Shown here: positions 26,799 to 35,200 of the stretch, piece by piece
Position numbering within the stretch: the first letter of the stretch is position 1
How the letters are laid out: the number at the start of each line of letters is the position of its first letter
Assembly (NCBI RefSeq): GCF_000011385.1
Contig: NC_005125.1
Coordinates: 3,658,001 to 3,722,000, forward strand
Length of the DNA stretch: 64,000 bases
Source of the DNA: Gloeobacter violaceus PCC 7421
GTDB lineage: Bacteria; Cyanobacteriota; Cyanobacteriia; Gloeobacterales; Gloeobacteraceae
Direction: 5' to 3'
Translations under genes and position numbers: made by a program
Notes under the pieces: generated by a model
What the model saw: the letters and a program-made list of their open reading frames with translations, nothing else
Databases searched by the model: none
Told to the model about the DNA's origin: nothing

Positions 26799-27719
26799 TT
26801 AGGCGGCGCGCCGGGCGATGAGGGTGCGGTGGCGGGGGGTGTTGCAGGTGAGGGTGGGCGGCTCGAAGCCGGCACCGGTAAGCGCTGCTTCGAGATCGAG
26901 GTCGAAGTATTCGCCAAGATAGGGCTCGGTGCTCTTGAGCAGGGTGAGCACGTACAGGGGCATTCGGGCGTAGATGGTCGAGCGGGGGTTCATGTCCATC
27001 ACCGCCAGGGTGCCGCCGGGCCGCAGCAACCGGTGGGCTTCACCCAGGACCTGGTGGGTGGCCTGGGCGGGCAACTCGTGGAAGAGCAAGAAGGCGCAGA
27101 CGAGATCGACGCTGTGATTCGGCAGGCCGGTTTGCTCGGCCGCTGCGTGTCGCCAGATGAGGGTCCGGCCGTCGCGGCCGGCCCGGTGGCGGGCGACGGC
27201 CAAAAAGTGCGGCGAGAGATCGAGGCCCGTCACCTGAGCCTCGGGATAGGCGGTTTGCAGGGCAAACGTACTCATCCCGACGGAGCAACCGATATCGAGG
27301 ATGGTGTGGGGAGGCTCGGGTAGGTGGGCACTGAGAATATCGAGAAAACCTTGCCTGAGGCGCCTGTCGCCATCGGCACCGGCCTCGGGCCAGACGCGGG
27401 CGTGGGCGGCGTAGGCGGCGACCTCGACTTCTAAGGCCGCTTCCCAGCAGAGGTTGCCCTGCTCGTAAGCGTGAAAAGGCCGCCGGTAATATTCCGGGTA
27501 GAGCAGGGTGCGATTTTCGACCGCTTCGAGATCCGCCTGCCAGTCGCGCTCGCGCAGTGCCGCCACTCGGTCGTGCCAGGCCACCCCGACCGACTCCGCC
27601 CGCCGGATCATCATCCGGCGGGCCTGGTGCCGGGCCAGATGGAACAGCGGTCCGATGGCGAGCATGCCGCTCACCAGGCGGTCGACCAGGCGGGCGTTGA
27701 CGGGAGTGGATGGGCTCAT
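26799..27719 (-). CDS. Class I SAM-dependent methyltransferase
   Basis: A 306-aa enzyme with an N-terminal extension of about 130 residues. The Rossmann core has motif I TILDIGCSVGMSTFAL, acidic loop VTGLDLSPHFLAVAR, motif III region SVDLVCAFLLFHELP and LLRPGGTLAVMDMNP. It resembles ubiquinone/menaquinone-type methyltransferases but its substrate is unknown. Divergent from the next methyltransferase gene. Confidence 0.9.
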   Translation of the reverse strand: MSPSTPVNARLVDRLVSGMLAIGPLFHLARHQARRMMIRRAESVGVAWHDRVAALRERDWQADLEAVENRTLLYPEYYRRPFHAYEQGNLCWEAALEVEVAAYAAHARVWPEAGADGDRRLRQGFLDILSAHLPEPPHTILDIGCSVGMSTFALQTAYPEAQVTGLDLSPHFLAVARHRAGRDGRTLIWRHAAAEQTGLPNHSVDLVCAFLLFHELPAQATHQVLGEAHRLLRPGGTLAVMDMNPRSTIYARMPLYVLTLLKSTEPYLGEYFDLDLEAALTGAGFEPPTLTCNTPRHRTLIARRAA

Positions 27720-27877
27720 GCGGAAGCACTGTCAGGTGGTTCTACACACTACCAGAGACCCTCCGCAATGAAAACTTGCGCTGCGTCATCCGTTACCCTT
27801 GAATGGCCATCCCAGTAAGCTGGGGTGCGTGCTCCGCCTCTGTGCCAGCGTAGAAGGCAAACCCGTTTGAAAGCGCC

Positions 27878-28483
27878 GTGGAAGAAGAGGACCGGCTGCA
27901 GGCCAAGGCACACTATTTTGATCGCTGGGCAGGGCGCTACGACAGCTTTTGGACCTCGCTGCTGTACCGCTGGTGCCACCGGCGGTTACTTTCCTATGCC
28001 CAACCGGCTGCTGAAGTGCTCGATCTCGGCTGCGGCACCGGTCGGCTTTTAGGACTGCTGGCCGACCGCTGGAGCGAGATGCGGGGATTGGGGCTGGACG
28101 TCTCGGGTGGAATGATCGAGCAAGCGCGCTTGGGCAACCGTCACCCGGGAAGGCTCAATTTTTTGCAGGCCGGTGTGGCGCCCTTGTTCTTCGCAGACGG
28201 TCGCTTCGACGCCCTATTTTGTACCTTCAGCTTTCAGCACTACCCGCATCCCGAATGGGTACTGGCGGAAATCGGCCGGGTGCTCAGGCCGGGGGGGCGT
28301 TTTTACTGGGTCGAAGCGAGTGCCTTTGGGGGCACCGGCCGCGCGCAGGTGAACGTCACCCCCGGCGGCCTCAGGCTCTACAGCGCCGCTTGCCGCGCCC
28401 AGATGGCCCTGACGGCGGGCCTGGGCTGTGCGGCGCACCACCGACTCTTGGGGCCGGTGCTGCTTAGCGTCTTTGTCCGCTGA
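27878..28483 (+). CDS. Class I SAM-dependent methyltransferase
   Basis: A 201-aa enzyme with a GTG start at 27878. Core motifs are YFDRWAGRYDSFW, VLDLGCGTGRLLGLLA (motif I), GLDVSGGMIEQAR, and IGRVLRPGGRFYWVEAS. The opening pattern is that of UbiE/small-molecule methyltransferases. The ribosome site is weak. Ends 7 bp from the convergent LCP gene. Substrate unknown. Confidence 0.88.
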   Translation: MEEEDRLQAKAHYFDRWAGRYDSFWTSLLYRWCHRRLLSYAQPAAEVLDLGCGTGRLLGLLADRWSEMRGLGLDVSGGMIEQARLGNRHPGRLNFLQAGVAPLFFADGRFDALFCTFSFQHYPHPEWVLAEIGRVLRPGGRFYWVEASAFGGTGRAQVNVTPGGLRLYSAACRAQMALTAGLGCAAHHRLLGPVLLSVFVR

Positions 28484-28489
28484 AGGTGC

Positions 28490-29812
28490 TTACTGGTAGG
28501 CGGTCTTGTTGGACTGCTGCTGCTCGAGGCGCTTCAGCCAGTCTTTGCCGATGCGCAGGGTGACATCGGTGTAGATCGAGCCGGTGGCCTCGACGCGCAC
28601 CGCCCCGACTTTGAGGGCGTCGCTCACCAGTTGGGCCGCCTCGGCGTTGCCTTGCTGGGCGATGATCTCGGTGCGCCAGATAGGATCGGGGCGGTCGGCG
28701 GCGTAGTCGAGCACCTGGAAGCCCTGCTTCTGCAAAACCCGGCCCACCTGGCGGGCCATGCCGGGCACGCCGGTTGCATTTTGAACCGTGAGGCGCACCT
28801 GGCGCGGCTCCAAAGGCTCGTCCGCTTCGGCGCCTGCCTCGGCGGTCGCCCCAAAAAAGCGCACTCCCAGTTGGGAAGCCTTGTTGTGGTTGGGGATCCA
28901 GTAACTGATGTCGTACTCGCCCGGGCGGCTGAAGCGGCCAGGCATCAGCACCATCTGCAGATCGCGCTTCAGATCGATCTGGGTGGCGAATTTGGCCAGG
29001 TCAAAGATGTCCTCGATGGTGAGGTTGGTGTCGATGTTGGTCTGGACCGTTTCGAGGATGGCGCCGATTTTGAGCAAATTCTCGGGCCGGACCGCCCGCT
29101 CGCCAAGGGAGCGCAACAGCGCCTGCTGGCGCTGCACCCGGCCGATATCCCCCAGTTCGTCTGAGCGAAAGCGCAGGTACTGCTGGGCCTGAAAACCGCT
29201 CAGGGTGTGCCAGCCCTGGGGCAGGTCGATATAGAGGTGCTGGGAGTCGTCGCTGTATTTCATCCGCTTGGGGATGTAGACGGTCACCCCGCCCAACACG
29301 TCGATGAGCTGCACCACCCCCTGGGGGTTGATGCGCACGTAGCGGTTGATTTCGGCCCCCGTCAATTCGCCGATCGCCCGGGCCGCGAGGGCCGGACCGC
29401 CGTAGACGTTGGCGACGTTGATCTTGTGCGCGCCGAAACCCGGGATGTCGGTGCGCGTGTCGCGGGGGACCGACAGCACGTTCACTTTTTTTTGTTCCGG
29501 GTTGAAGTGGGCCAGCATGATCGTGTCGCTGCGCCCTTCAAAAGAATCGGTCGGTGGTCGAAAGCCGGTGGCGGTCGCTTTGCTCGAAGCGACGATATCG
29601 GTACCCAGCAGCAAAATATTCAAGTTCTGGCCCAGGTTCGCCCGTTCGAACAGGGCGTTCGCTTCGCGGTAGCGGTCGTTCTCGAAGGGCTTGCTCAGCC
29701 AAAGGGTCATCCCTCCAACCACCCCCAGGAAGGTCAACACAGCCGCCACGCCCAGAAGTATCCAGCTGTTCCATGCGGTGCGGGCGGGGTTGGGTTGGGT
29801 GGTTTTGCTCAC
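28490..29812 (-). CDS. LytR-CpsA-Psr (LCP) family glycopolymer transferase
   Basis: A 440-aa membrane protein. One N-terminal helix (ILLGVAAVLTFLGVVGGM) anchors an LCP domain (about 60-260) with LNILLLGTD, the phosphate-binding RSDTIMLAHF, VLSVPRDTRTDIPG and YLRFRSDELGDIGRVQRQQ, all containing the conserved Arg/Asp residues. A LytR_C domain (about 340-430) follows: VRLTVQNATGVPGMA. The family attaches polymers to peptidoglycan; in cyanobacteria it may act on surface polysaccharide. Divergent from the nucleotidyltransferase gene. Confidence 0.92.
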   Translation of the reverse strand: MSKTTQPNPARTAWNSWILLGVAAVLTFLGVVGGMTLWLSKPFENDRYREANALFERANLGQNLNILLLGTDIVASSKATATGFRPPTDSFEGRSDTIMLAHFNPEQKKVNVLSVPRDTRTDIPGFGAHKINVANVYGGPALAARAIGELTGAEINRYVRINPQGVVQLIDVLGGVTVYIPKRMKYSDDSQHLYIDLPQGWHTLSGFQAQQYLRFRSDELGDIGRVQRQQALLRSLGERAVRPENLLKIGAILETVQTNIDTNLTIEDIFDLAKFATQIDLKRDLQMVLMPGRFSRPGEYDISYWIPNHNKASQLGVRFFGATAEAGAEADEPLEPRQVRLTVQNATGVPGMARQVGRVLQKQGFQVLDYAADRPDPIWRTEIIAQQGNAEAAQLVSDALKVGAVRVEATGSIYTDVTLRIGKDWLKRLEQQQSNKTAYQ

Positions 29813-29832
29813 TCAAGGCCTCGTCGAGAACA

Positions 29833-29860
29833 TTGACGTTGACATCGTTGCAAATTATAT
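29833..29860 (+). promoter_or_regulatory. Sigma70-like promoter of the nucleotidyltransferase gene
   Basis: TTGACG (29833-29838) and TTATAT (29855-29860) are spaced by 16 bp and lie about 40 bp before the ATG at 29900, in the divergent region with the LCP gene. Confidence 0.5.
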
Positions 29861-29899
29861 CGCAAGGTAAATTCCGAATCGCATCCGGAGCGACAAACA

Positions 29900-30841
29900 A
29901 TGCAAGCGGTAATTGTGGCCGGGGGCAAAGGAACGCGCCTGCGACCTTTGACCTATCGAACGCCTAAACCGATGCTGCCCATCTTCGAGCGGCCCTTCCT
30001 GTGCCTGCTGGTGGAGCGCTGCCGGGCGGCAGGAATCGTCGACATCTTGATGAACGTGCATTATCAGGCAGGACAAATTCAGGATTACTTCGGCGACGGC
30101 GGCGCCTTTGGTGTGCGCATCCGCTACAGTGTCGAGCAGAATCCACTGGATACCGCCGGGGCGGTGAAGCTGGCCGAGCCCTATTTCACCGGCGCGCCGC
30201 TGGTGGTCTTCAACGCCGATATCCTTACCGATCTGGACTTGACGGCTCTGGTCGCAGCGCACCGCCAGGCCGGGGCGGCGGCCACCCTCGCCCTCACCCG
30301 CGTCCTCGACCCGACCGCCTTCGGATTGGTGCAATTGACCGACCACAACCAGGTGGCGGCCTTTCGCGAGAAACCGACCGCCGAGGAAGCGGCCCGGCTG
30401 GGCATCGACACCATCAACGCCGGCACCTACGTACTCGATCCGCGCATCTTTGCCGATGTGCCTGCCCAAACCCCCTGGAGCTTCGAGCGCCAGTTGTTTC
30501 CGAACTTGCTCGCTCAGCGGCAGAAGGTGCTGGGCTTCGTCTCGGACACCTACTGGCTCGACATCGGCAACCCGGCCAAGTACTGGCAGGCCCACCTCGA
30601 TATCTTGAGCGGCCGGATGCCCCTCCCCCTTCCGGCGCAGCAGATCGCCCCGGGGATCTGGGTGGCCGAAGGAGCCGCGGTCGATGCGGCCGCCCGGCTC
30701 GAAGCACCCTGCTACATCGGCGGGTGCTGCTGTGTCGGCCCTGAAGCGGCGATTGCCCCCGGCACGGTGCTGGGCAGTGCCTCGCTGGTCAATCGGCCCC
30801 TGAGCCCCGGCATCTACCCGCCCGGGACGATGGTGCCGTAG
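29900..30841 (+). CDS. Sugar-phosphate nucleotidyltransferase
   Basis: A 313-aa enzyme that would activate a hexose-1-phosphate with an NTP. The signature VAGGKGTRLRPLTYRTPKP is complete, followed by the metal Asp in VVFNADILTD and the YWLDIGNPAKYWQAHLDIL helix of GDP-mannose/glucose-1-phosphate-type enzymes. The last 60 residues are a short left-handed beta-helix (AVDAAARLEAPCYIGG). GGAG precedes the ATG. Next to the LCP gene, consistent with surface-polymer synthesis; sugar specificity is not resolved. Confidence 0.9.
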   Translation: MQAVIVAGGKGTRLRPLTYRTPKPMLPIFERPFLCLLVERCRAAGIVDILMNVHYQAGQIQDYFGDGGAFGVRIRYSVEQNPLDTAGAVKLAEPYFTGAPLVVFNADILTDLDLTALVAAHRQAGAAATLALTRVLDPTAFGLVQLTDHNQVAAFREKPTAEEAARLGIDTINAGTYVLDPRIFADVPAQTPWSFERQLFPNLLAQRQKVLGFVSDTYWLDIGNPAKYWQAHLDILSGRMPLPLPAQQIAPGIWVAEGAAVDAAARLEAPCYIGGCCCVGPEAAIAPGTVLGSASLVNRPLSPGIYPPGTMVP

Positions 30842-31107
30842 CTGAAGCGCATCAGCAGGTGGGCCATCGATCCGGCCAGCACACAACTGGTTCCTCCCAA
30901 AATTTTCCACGGCCGGCTCAACTCCGAAAACGGATTGATCCGGTTGAAGGCCAGCCACAGCGGCGAATCGATCGCCTGCAAATAGGCCTCCAGCACCATC
31001 AAAATGCCCACGCCGGTGATCAGAGACTGAATCGCCAGTGCCAGACTGACCAGGGCGGCGAGCATCACGGTGTAGACCATCGGCAGTGCGGTGAATGGGG
31101 CTGCCAT
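30814..31107 (-). CDS. Small membrane protein of unknown function
   Basis: A 97-aa protein with two hydrophobic regions (about residues 9-40 and 72-88) separated by a polar loop (AFNRINPFSELSRPWKILGG). Its 3' end overlaps the convergent nucleotidyltransferase gene by 28 bp. A TATACT box lies only a few bases before the ATG and no ribosome site is clear, so the start may be the inner ATG at 31080. No family recognised. Confidence 0.55.
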   Translation of the reverse strand: MAAPFTALPMVYTVMLAALVSLALAIQSLITGVGILMVLEAYLQAIDSPLWLAFNRINPFSELSRPWKILGGTSCVLAGSMAHLLMRFSYGTIVPGG

Positions 31108-31227
31108 CCAGTATAGGCGCTAAGCATTTATGCTGATTCAATCGGTCTGTCAATTGTTTTCAACAGAAGATGTTTGCCTCCGCACATTTGCTAGATATGG
31201 GGTTATTCTTTTTGGCAAGAGGTCTTT

Positions 31228-33117
31228 TTGCGCGCCATGGATTCTGCCTCATCCCTCTCCCTGCCGCTGAGCTACTACCAGATTCTCGGAGTGCCCCCCC
31301 AGTGCACTTACGAGCAGGTGGAGCCTGCTTTTGCCGATCGCTTGGCCCAGGCGCCCAGACGCGAATTTTCAGCGGCGGTGCGCTCCGCCCGCGAGCACTG
31401 GCTGCGCGAAGCGTGCACAGCGCTGGGCGATCCCGTCCGACGCGAGCTGTACCATCGCGAGGGCAAACAAGGATTGCTTCTCGACAGCAGCCACGCGGCG
31501 GTGGGGCTGCTGTTTCTGTACGAACTGGGCGAATACCAAACGCTGATCGAGCGCCAACGGGAAGCTCTAGCGGTAGCGGATCAGCCGGATACCCGGCTGG
31601 TGCTCGCCCTCGCCCACCAGGCCCTGGCCCAGGAAGCTTACCGCCAGGGCAATCTCACCCTGGCCCACCTCGAAGTTGAGGAAGCTTTGGAGATTTTGCG
31701 CGGCGGCGATTGCCTGAAGCCGGTCCAGCAGGAGTTGCAGACTCTGCTCAAGCGCTGGCGGCCCGAGCGGATCTTGCAGCTGTTGGCGGGAGCGGCCGAC
31801 CCCCCGTCCCCCCAGCGCCAGGAAGGCATGGCCCTGCTCGCGGCCCTGCTTGCGGAGCGCGAGGGCATCGAAGGCGACGGCAACGATCAATCGGGCCTCA
31901 GCCGCGAGGAATTTGTGCAGTTTTTGCAGTATCTGCGCCTGCGGCTGACGGTGGCCGAGCAGCAAGAATTGTTCGAGCGCGAAGCGGCCCGCCCGTCGCC
32001 CGCCGCCCAGTACCTGGCCGCCCAGGCGCAACTGGCCTGCGGATTCACTGAAGGCTCGCCCCAGTGCGTGCGCCGCGCCAGGGGGCACCTCATCAAGCTC
32101 GTTCAGCGCCAGGACGTCAATCTGGAACTGGCCGTGTGCGCCCTGCTGTTGGGCCAGGTCGAAGAAGCCCAGAAGAACATCGAGCGCTCGGCGGAGGAGC
32201 AGGCGGTCGATTACATCAAAAACCTGTCCCAAGATTCGCCCGACCTGCTGCCGGGGCTCTGCCGCTATACCGACCTGTGGCTGGCCGAGGAGGTCTTTCC
32301 AGGTTTTCGCGACCGGCGCTCGGGCACCTATACCCTGAAGGCTTACTTTGCCCATCCCGAGGTCCGGGCCTTCCTCGATGACCCGCAACCGGCGCCGGCT
32401 CCTGCCCCGGAACCGCGACCGGCCCGCGTGATTGCGTCCGGCGCGTCGTCGGGCACCATCGAACCCGGCCGCCTGCTGACGCCGGTGGGGGCCGAGGCCC
32501 GCCGCCGCCGCGCCAATCTGCTCTCGCCCCAGGCCTGGTCGGTGGCCGCTGCCCTGGTCGCAATTTTCCTGCTCGGCAGCGGCTGGCTGCTCACCCAGCG
32601 CCAGAGCCGGCCGGAGCCTGCACCGGCGGCCAGACCCGTCGCTCCTCCGGTGCAGGCTCCCGCTCCAATCGCCGCCGCCCCGGCCCCGCCGCAGGCCGCC
32701 GCTCCCACCGCGACGGCTGCCGGCGACAACCAGCCTCCCACCGACGCGCAAATCGCCGCCATGCTCAAAAACTGGCAAACGGCCAAGCAGCAGGCCCTCG
32801 GTCCCGAGCACCGCACCGCCCAGATGCAGACGATGCTCACAGGCTCCCCCCAGCGCGTCTGGCAACAAAAAGTCGAGCAGAGCCGCCAGGCGGGCGAGTA
32901 CTGGAAGTTCAGCCTCAAAGATCTCAAAATCGAGCAGGTGGCCGACCGCCGCCCCGACCGGGTGGCGGTGACGGCGCAGGTCACCGAGGTCGCCAATCTC
33001 TACACCGACAATCAGCTGCGGCCCTCGCGCTCCTACGACCGCCCCTACCGGGTGCGTTACTCCCTGGTCAAAGCCCCTGCCGGCTGGCGGATCGAGGAGA
33101 TGAAAGTGTTGCTTTAA
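31228..33117 (+). CDS. ftn2: Cell division protein Ftn2/ARC6 (ZipN) homologue
   Basis: A 629-aa protein. The degenerate J-like domain (LPLSYYQILGVPPQCTYEQV) and helical repeats fill about residues 12-370, one transmembrane helix is at about 433-452 (WSVAAALVAIFLLGSGWLL), and the C-terminal DUF4101/IMS domain includes IAAMLKNWQTAKQQAL and RVRYSLVKAPAGWRIEEM. This is the architecture of the cyanobacterial divisome organiser that tethers FtsZ. A TTG at 31228 has AAGAGG at ideal spacing; the ATG at 31237 is also possible. A proline/alanine linker follows the helix. Confidence 0.9.
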   Translation: MRAMDSASSLSLPLSYYQILGVPPQCTYEQVEPAFADRLAQAPRREFSAAVRSAREHWLREACTALGDPVRRELYHREGKQGLLLDSSHAAVGLLFLYELGEYQTLIERQREALAVADQPDTRLVLALAHQALAQEAYRQGNLTLAHLEVEEALEILRGGDCLKPVQQELQTLLKRWRPERILQLLAGAADPPSPQRQEGMALLAALLAEREGIEGDGNDQSGLSREEFVQFLQYLRLRLTVAEQQELFEREAARPSPAAQYLAAQAQLACGFTEGSPQCVRRARGHLIKLVQRQDVNLELAVCALLLGQVEEAQKNIERSAEEQAVDYIKNLSQDSPDLLPGLCRYTDLWLAEEVFPGFRDRRSGTYTLKAYFAHPEVRAFLDDPQPAPAPAPEPRPARVIASGASSGTIEPGRLLTPVGAEARRRRANLLSPQAWSVAAALVAIFLLGSGWLLTQRQSRPEPAPAARPVAPPVQAPAPIAAAPAPPQAAAPTATAAGDNQPPTDAQIAAMLKNWQTAKQQALGPEHRTAQMQTMLTGSPQRVWQQKVEQSRQAGEYWKFSLKDLKIEQVADRRPDRVAVTAQVTEVANLYTDNQLRPSRSYDRPYRVRYSLVKAPAGWRIEEMKVLL

Positions 33118-33215
33118 GGGGTTTTCTTGAGCTGGTTTTGCAGTACGAGGGTCATCAGGCCGAGACCGATGAAAAGACCAATAAAAAGATAGATAAATAT
33201 CGGAAAAGAGATCAT
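33114..33215 (-). CDS. 33-aa single-helix membrane peptide
   Basis: A short frame reading MISFPIFIYLFIGLFIGL, then a polar end QNQLKKTP. It has one hydrophobic helix and a basic C-terminus, the size of cytochrome b6f or photosystem small subunits such as PetM or PsbM, though no such sequence is recognised. It overlaps the Ftn2 stop by 4 bp in convergent orientation. The ribosome site is weak, so it remains a candidate. Confidence 0.45.
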   Translation of the reverse strand: MISFPIFIYLFIGLFIGLGLMTLVLQNQLKKTP

Positions 33216-33304
33216 GTGACCGGGGGTATCGCTGAACATTGGCGGTCTGTCGGTGACTATCGTTTCAGTATTGCACAGCACCGGCTTGCGTTAGTTTGGG
33301 GAAA

Positions 33305-35200
33305 ATGCTCCCGCGAGGATCTCTTTCTGTGGCTCCGCTCGATACTGTCCGCTCCGACGGCGCCGCCCGAGTGCGTGAACGCCTCGCCTGCCTGCGCCGG
33401 TTGCTGGCGGACCGGCAACTGGACGGCTATCTGGTCAACTCTACCGACGAGCATTTGAGTGAATACCTGCCCGAGGCCCGCGCCCGGCGCGCCTGGCTGA
33501 GCGGATTTACCGGTTCGGCGGGGGAGGTGCTGGTGGGGCTTGAGCAGAGCTGGCTTTTTGTCGATTCGCGCTACTGGGAGCAGGCGGACCAACAGGTCGA
33601 TGGGCAGGCCATGGGCGTGTGCAAACTGGGACTGGCAGGTCACAAGGGGCCCATCCAGACGCTCAAAGATCTAGGCCAGCTCCGCCGCGCCTCAGGGACG
33701 CCCTTTCGCCTGGGCCTTGACCCGCTGGCGATTGCCGTCGAGCAGTGGCGCACTTTCGAGCGCCAGTTGCGGCCGGTGGGGGTCGAAGTGGTGGCGGTGG
33801 CGGGCAACCTGGTCGATCGGGTGCGCGCCGAACTGGAGGGCGGATTGCCCTCGCTCTGGTCCGAGCGGCCCGTTTTTGCGGTGAGCGAAGCGGTGGCGGG
33901 CCAGTCCGCCGTCCAAAAGCTCGCGGCGGTGCGCGCGGAGATCGAGCGCGCCGGGGCGACGGTGCTGCCTGTCACCCGGCTCGATCAGGTGGCCTGGCTG
34001 TTGAACTTGCGCGGCTGGGATGTACCCTTCAACCCCGTGTTCATCGCCTACGCCGTCGTCACCCGCACCGAGAGCTATCTGTTTACCGCCCCCGAGCGGC
34101 TGGACGGCGGGGTGCGCGCCGCCCTGCCCGCGGAAGTGAACATCTTGCCCTACGAGGCTTACGGCGAGACCCTGGCCCGCCTGACCGCCGACGGCACCGC
34201 CGCGGTGCTGGTCGACATTCGCCAGACGACCATGGGCACCCTCGGTGGGCTGGGCGGGGCGGCGGTGGTCGAGGCGGACCATCCGATCGAAAAACTCAAA
34301 GCCCACAAAAACACGGCCGAGATCGCAAGCATGCAGCGGGCCAACCTGCAGGCGAGCCGGGCCAAGACCCGGGCCTTGGGCGAGGTGATGCGCCGCTTCG
34401 CAGCGGGCGAGACGGTGAGCGAACAAGACGCAGCCGAGGCAGTCGAGCGGTATTACCGAGAGGAACCGGACTTCCAGGGCCTGAGCTTCACCCCGATTGC
34501 AGGCATCGGCGCCCACAGCTCGATCGTCCACTACAGCACCCCGGACCCTGGCTCTGCGATGACCCCGGGCGCGCTGCTGTTGCTCGATTCGGGCGCCCAG
34601 TACACCGGCGGCACCACCGACGACACGCGCACCGTCGTCGCAGGCACCCCCGATCCTGAGCAGGTGCGCTGCTACACCGAGGTGCTCAAAGCCCAGATCA
34701 ACTGCGCCGCGCAGCGCTTTCCGAAGGGGACCACCGGTGCCCAACTCGACGGCATCACCCGCGCCAGTCTCTGGTGCGCGGGTCTGGAGTACGGGCACGG
34801 CACCGGCCACGGCGTGGGAGCGTTCTTGAGCGTCCACGAAGGCCCGGTCGGCCTCAACAAGTGCGCCCGCGAGGAGTTGCAGCCCGGGATGGTGACCAGC
34901 ATCGAACCGGGCTACTACCGGCCGGGCTGGGGCGGTATCCGCATCGAGAACCTGTACGTCGTGCGCGAAGTGGAGAATGCCGACGGCATCGTCTGGTACG
35001 GCTTTGAGCCGCTGACGTTCATCCCCTTCGACGCGCGGCTTGTCGATCTAGGTCGCCTCGACGATCGCCAGCGCGCGTGGCTCGCCCACTACAACCGCAC
35101 AGTTTACGAACGCCTCTCCCCGGATCTGGATCTTGAGGAGGTGCGATGGTTGGCGCAGCAGTGCCGCTTTGGGCTCGAAAGCTCAGCGGTTGCCCAGTAG
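33305..35200 (+). CDS. Xaa-Pro aminopeptidase (M24B, APP-like)
   Basis: A 631-aa three-domain aminopeptidase P from the ATG at 33305 with GGGGA just upstream. Two creatinase-like N-terminal domains (RLACLRRLLADRQLDGYLV and a second at about 185-320) precede the catalytic pita-bread domain. Metal ligands are visible: both Asp in LLLDSGAQYTGGTTDDTRT, His in GHGTGHGVGAFLSVHEG, and the two Glu in SIEPGYYRPG and GIRIENLYVV. It would remove N-terminal residues next to proline. Length fits the eukaryote-like long form. Confidence 0.93.
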   Translation: MLPRGSLSVAPLDTVRSDGAARVRERLACLRRLLADRQLDGYLVNSTDEHLSEYLPEARARRAWLSGFTGSAGEVLVGLEQSWLFVDSRYWEQADQQVDGQAMGVCKLGLAGHKGPIQTLKDLGQLRRASGTPFRLGLDPLAIAVEQWRTFERQLRPVGVEVVAVAGNLVDRVRAELEGGLPSLWSERPVFAVSEAVAGQSAVQKLAAVRAEIERAGATVLPVTRLDQVAWLLNLRGWDVPFNPVFIAYAVVTRTESYLFTAPERLDGGVRAALPAEVNILPYEAYGETLARLTADGTAAVLVDIRQTTMGTLGGLGGAAVVEADHPIEKLKAHKNTAEIASMQRANLQASRAKTRALGEVMRRFAAGETVSEQDAAEAVERYYREEPDFQGLSFTPIAGIGAHSSIVHYSTPDPGSAMTPGALLLLDSGAQYTGGTTDDTRTVVAGTPDPEQVRCYTEVLKAQINCAAQRFPKGTTGAQLDGITRASLWCAGLEYGHGTGHGVGAFLSVHEGPVGLNKCAREELQPGMVTSIEPGYYRPGWGGIRIENLYVVREVENADGIVWYGFEPLTFIPFDARLVDLGRLDDRQRAWLAHYNRTVYERLSPDLDLEEVRWLAQQCRFGLESSAVAQ

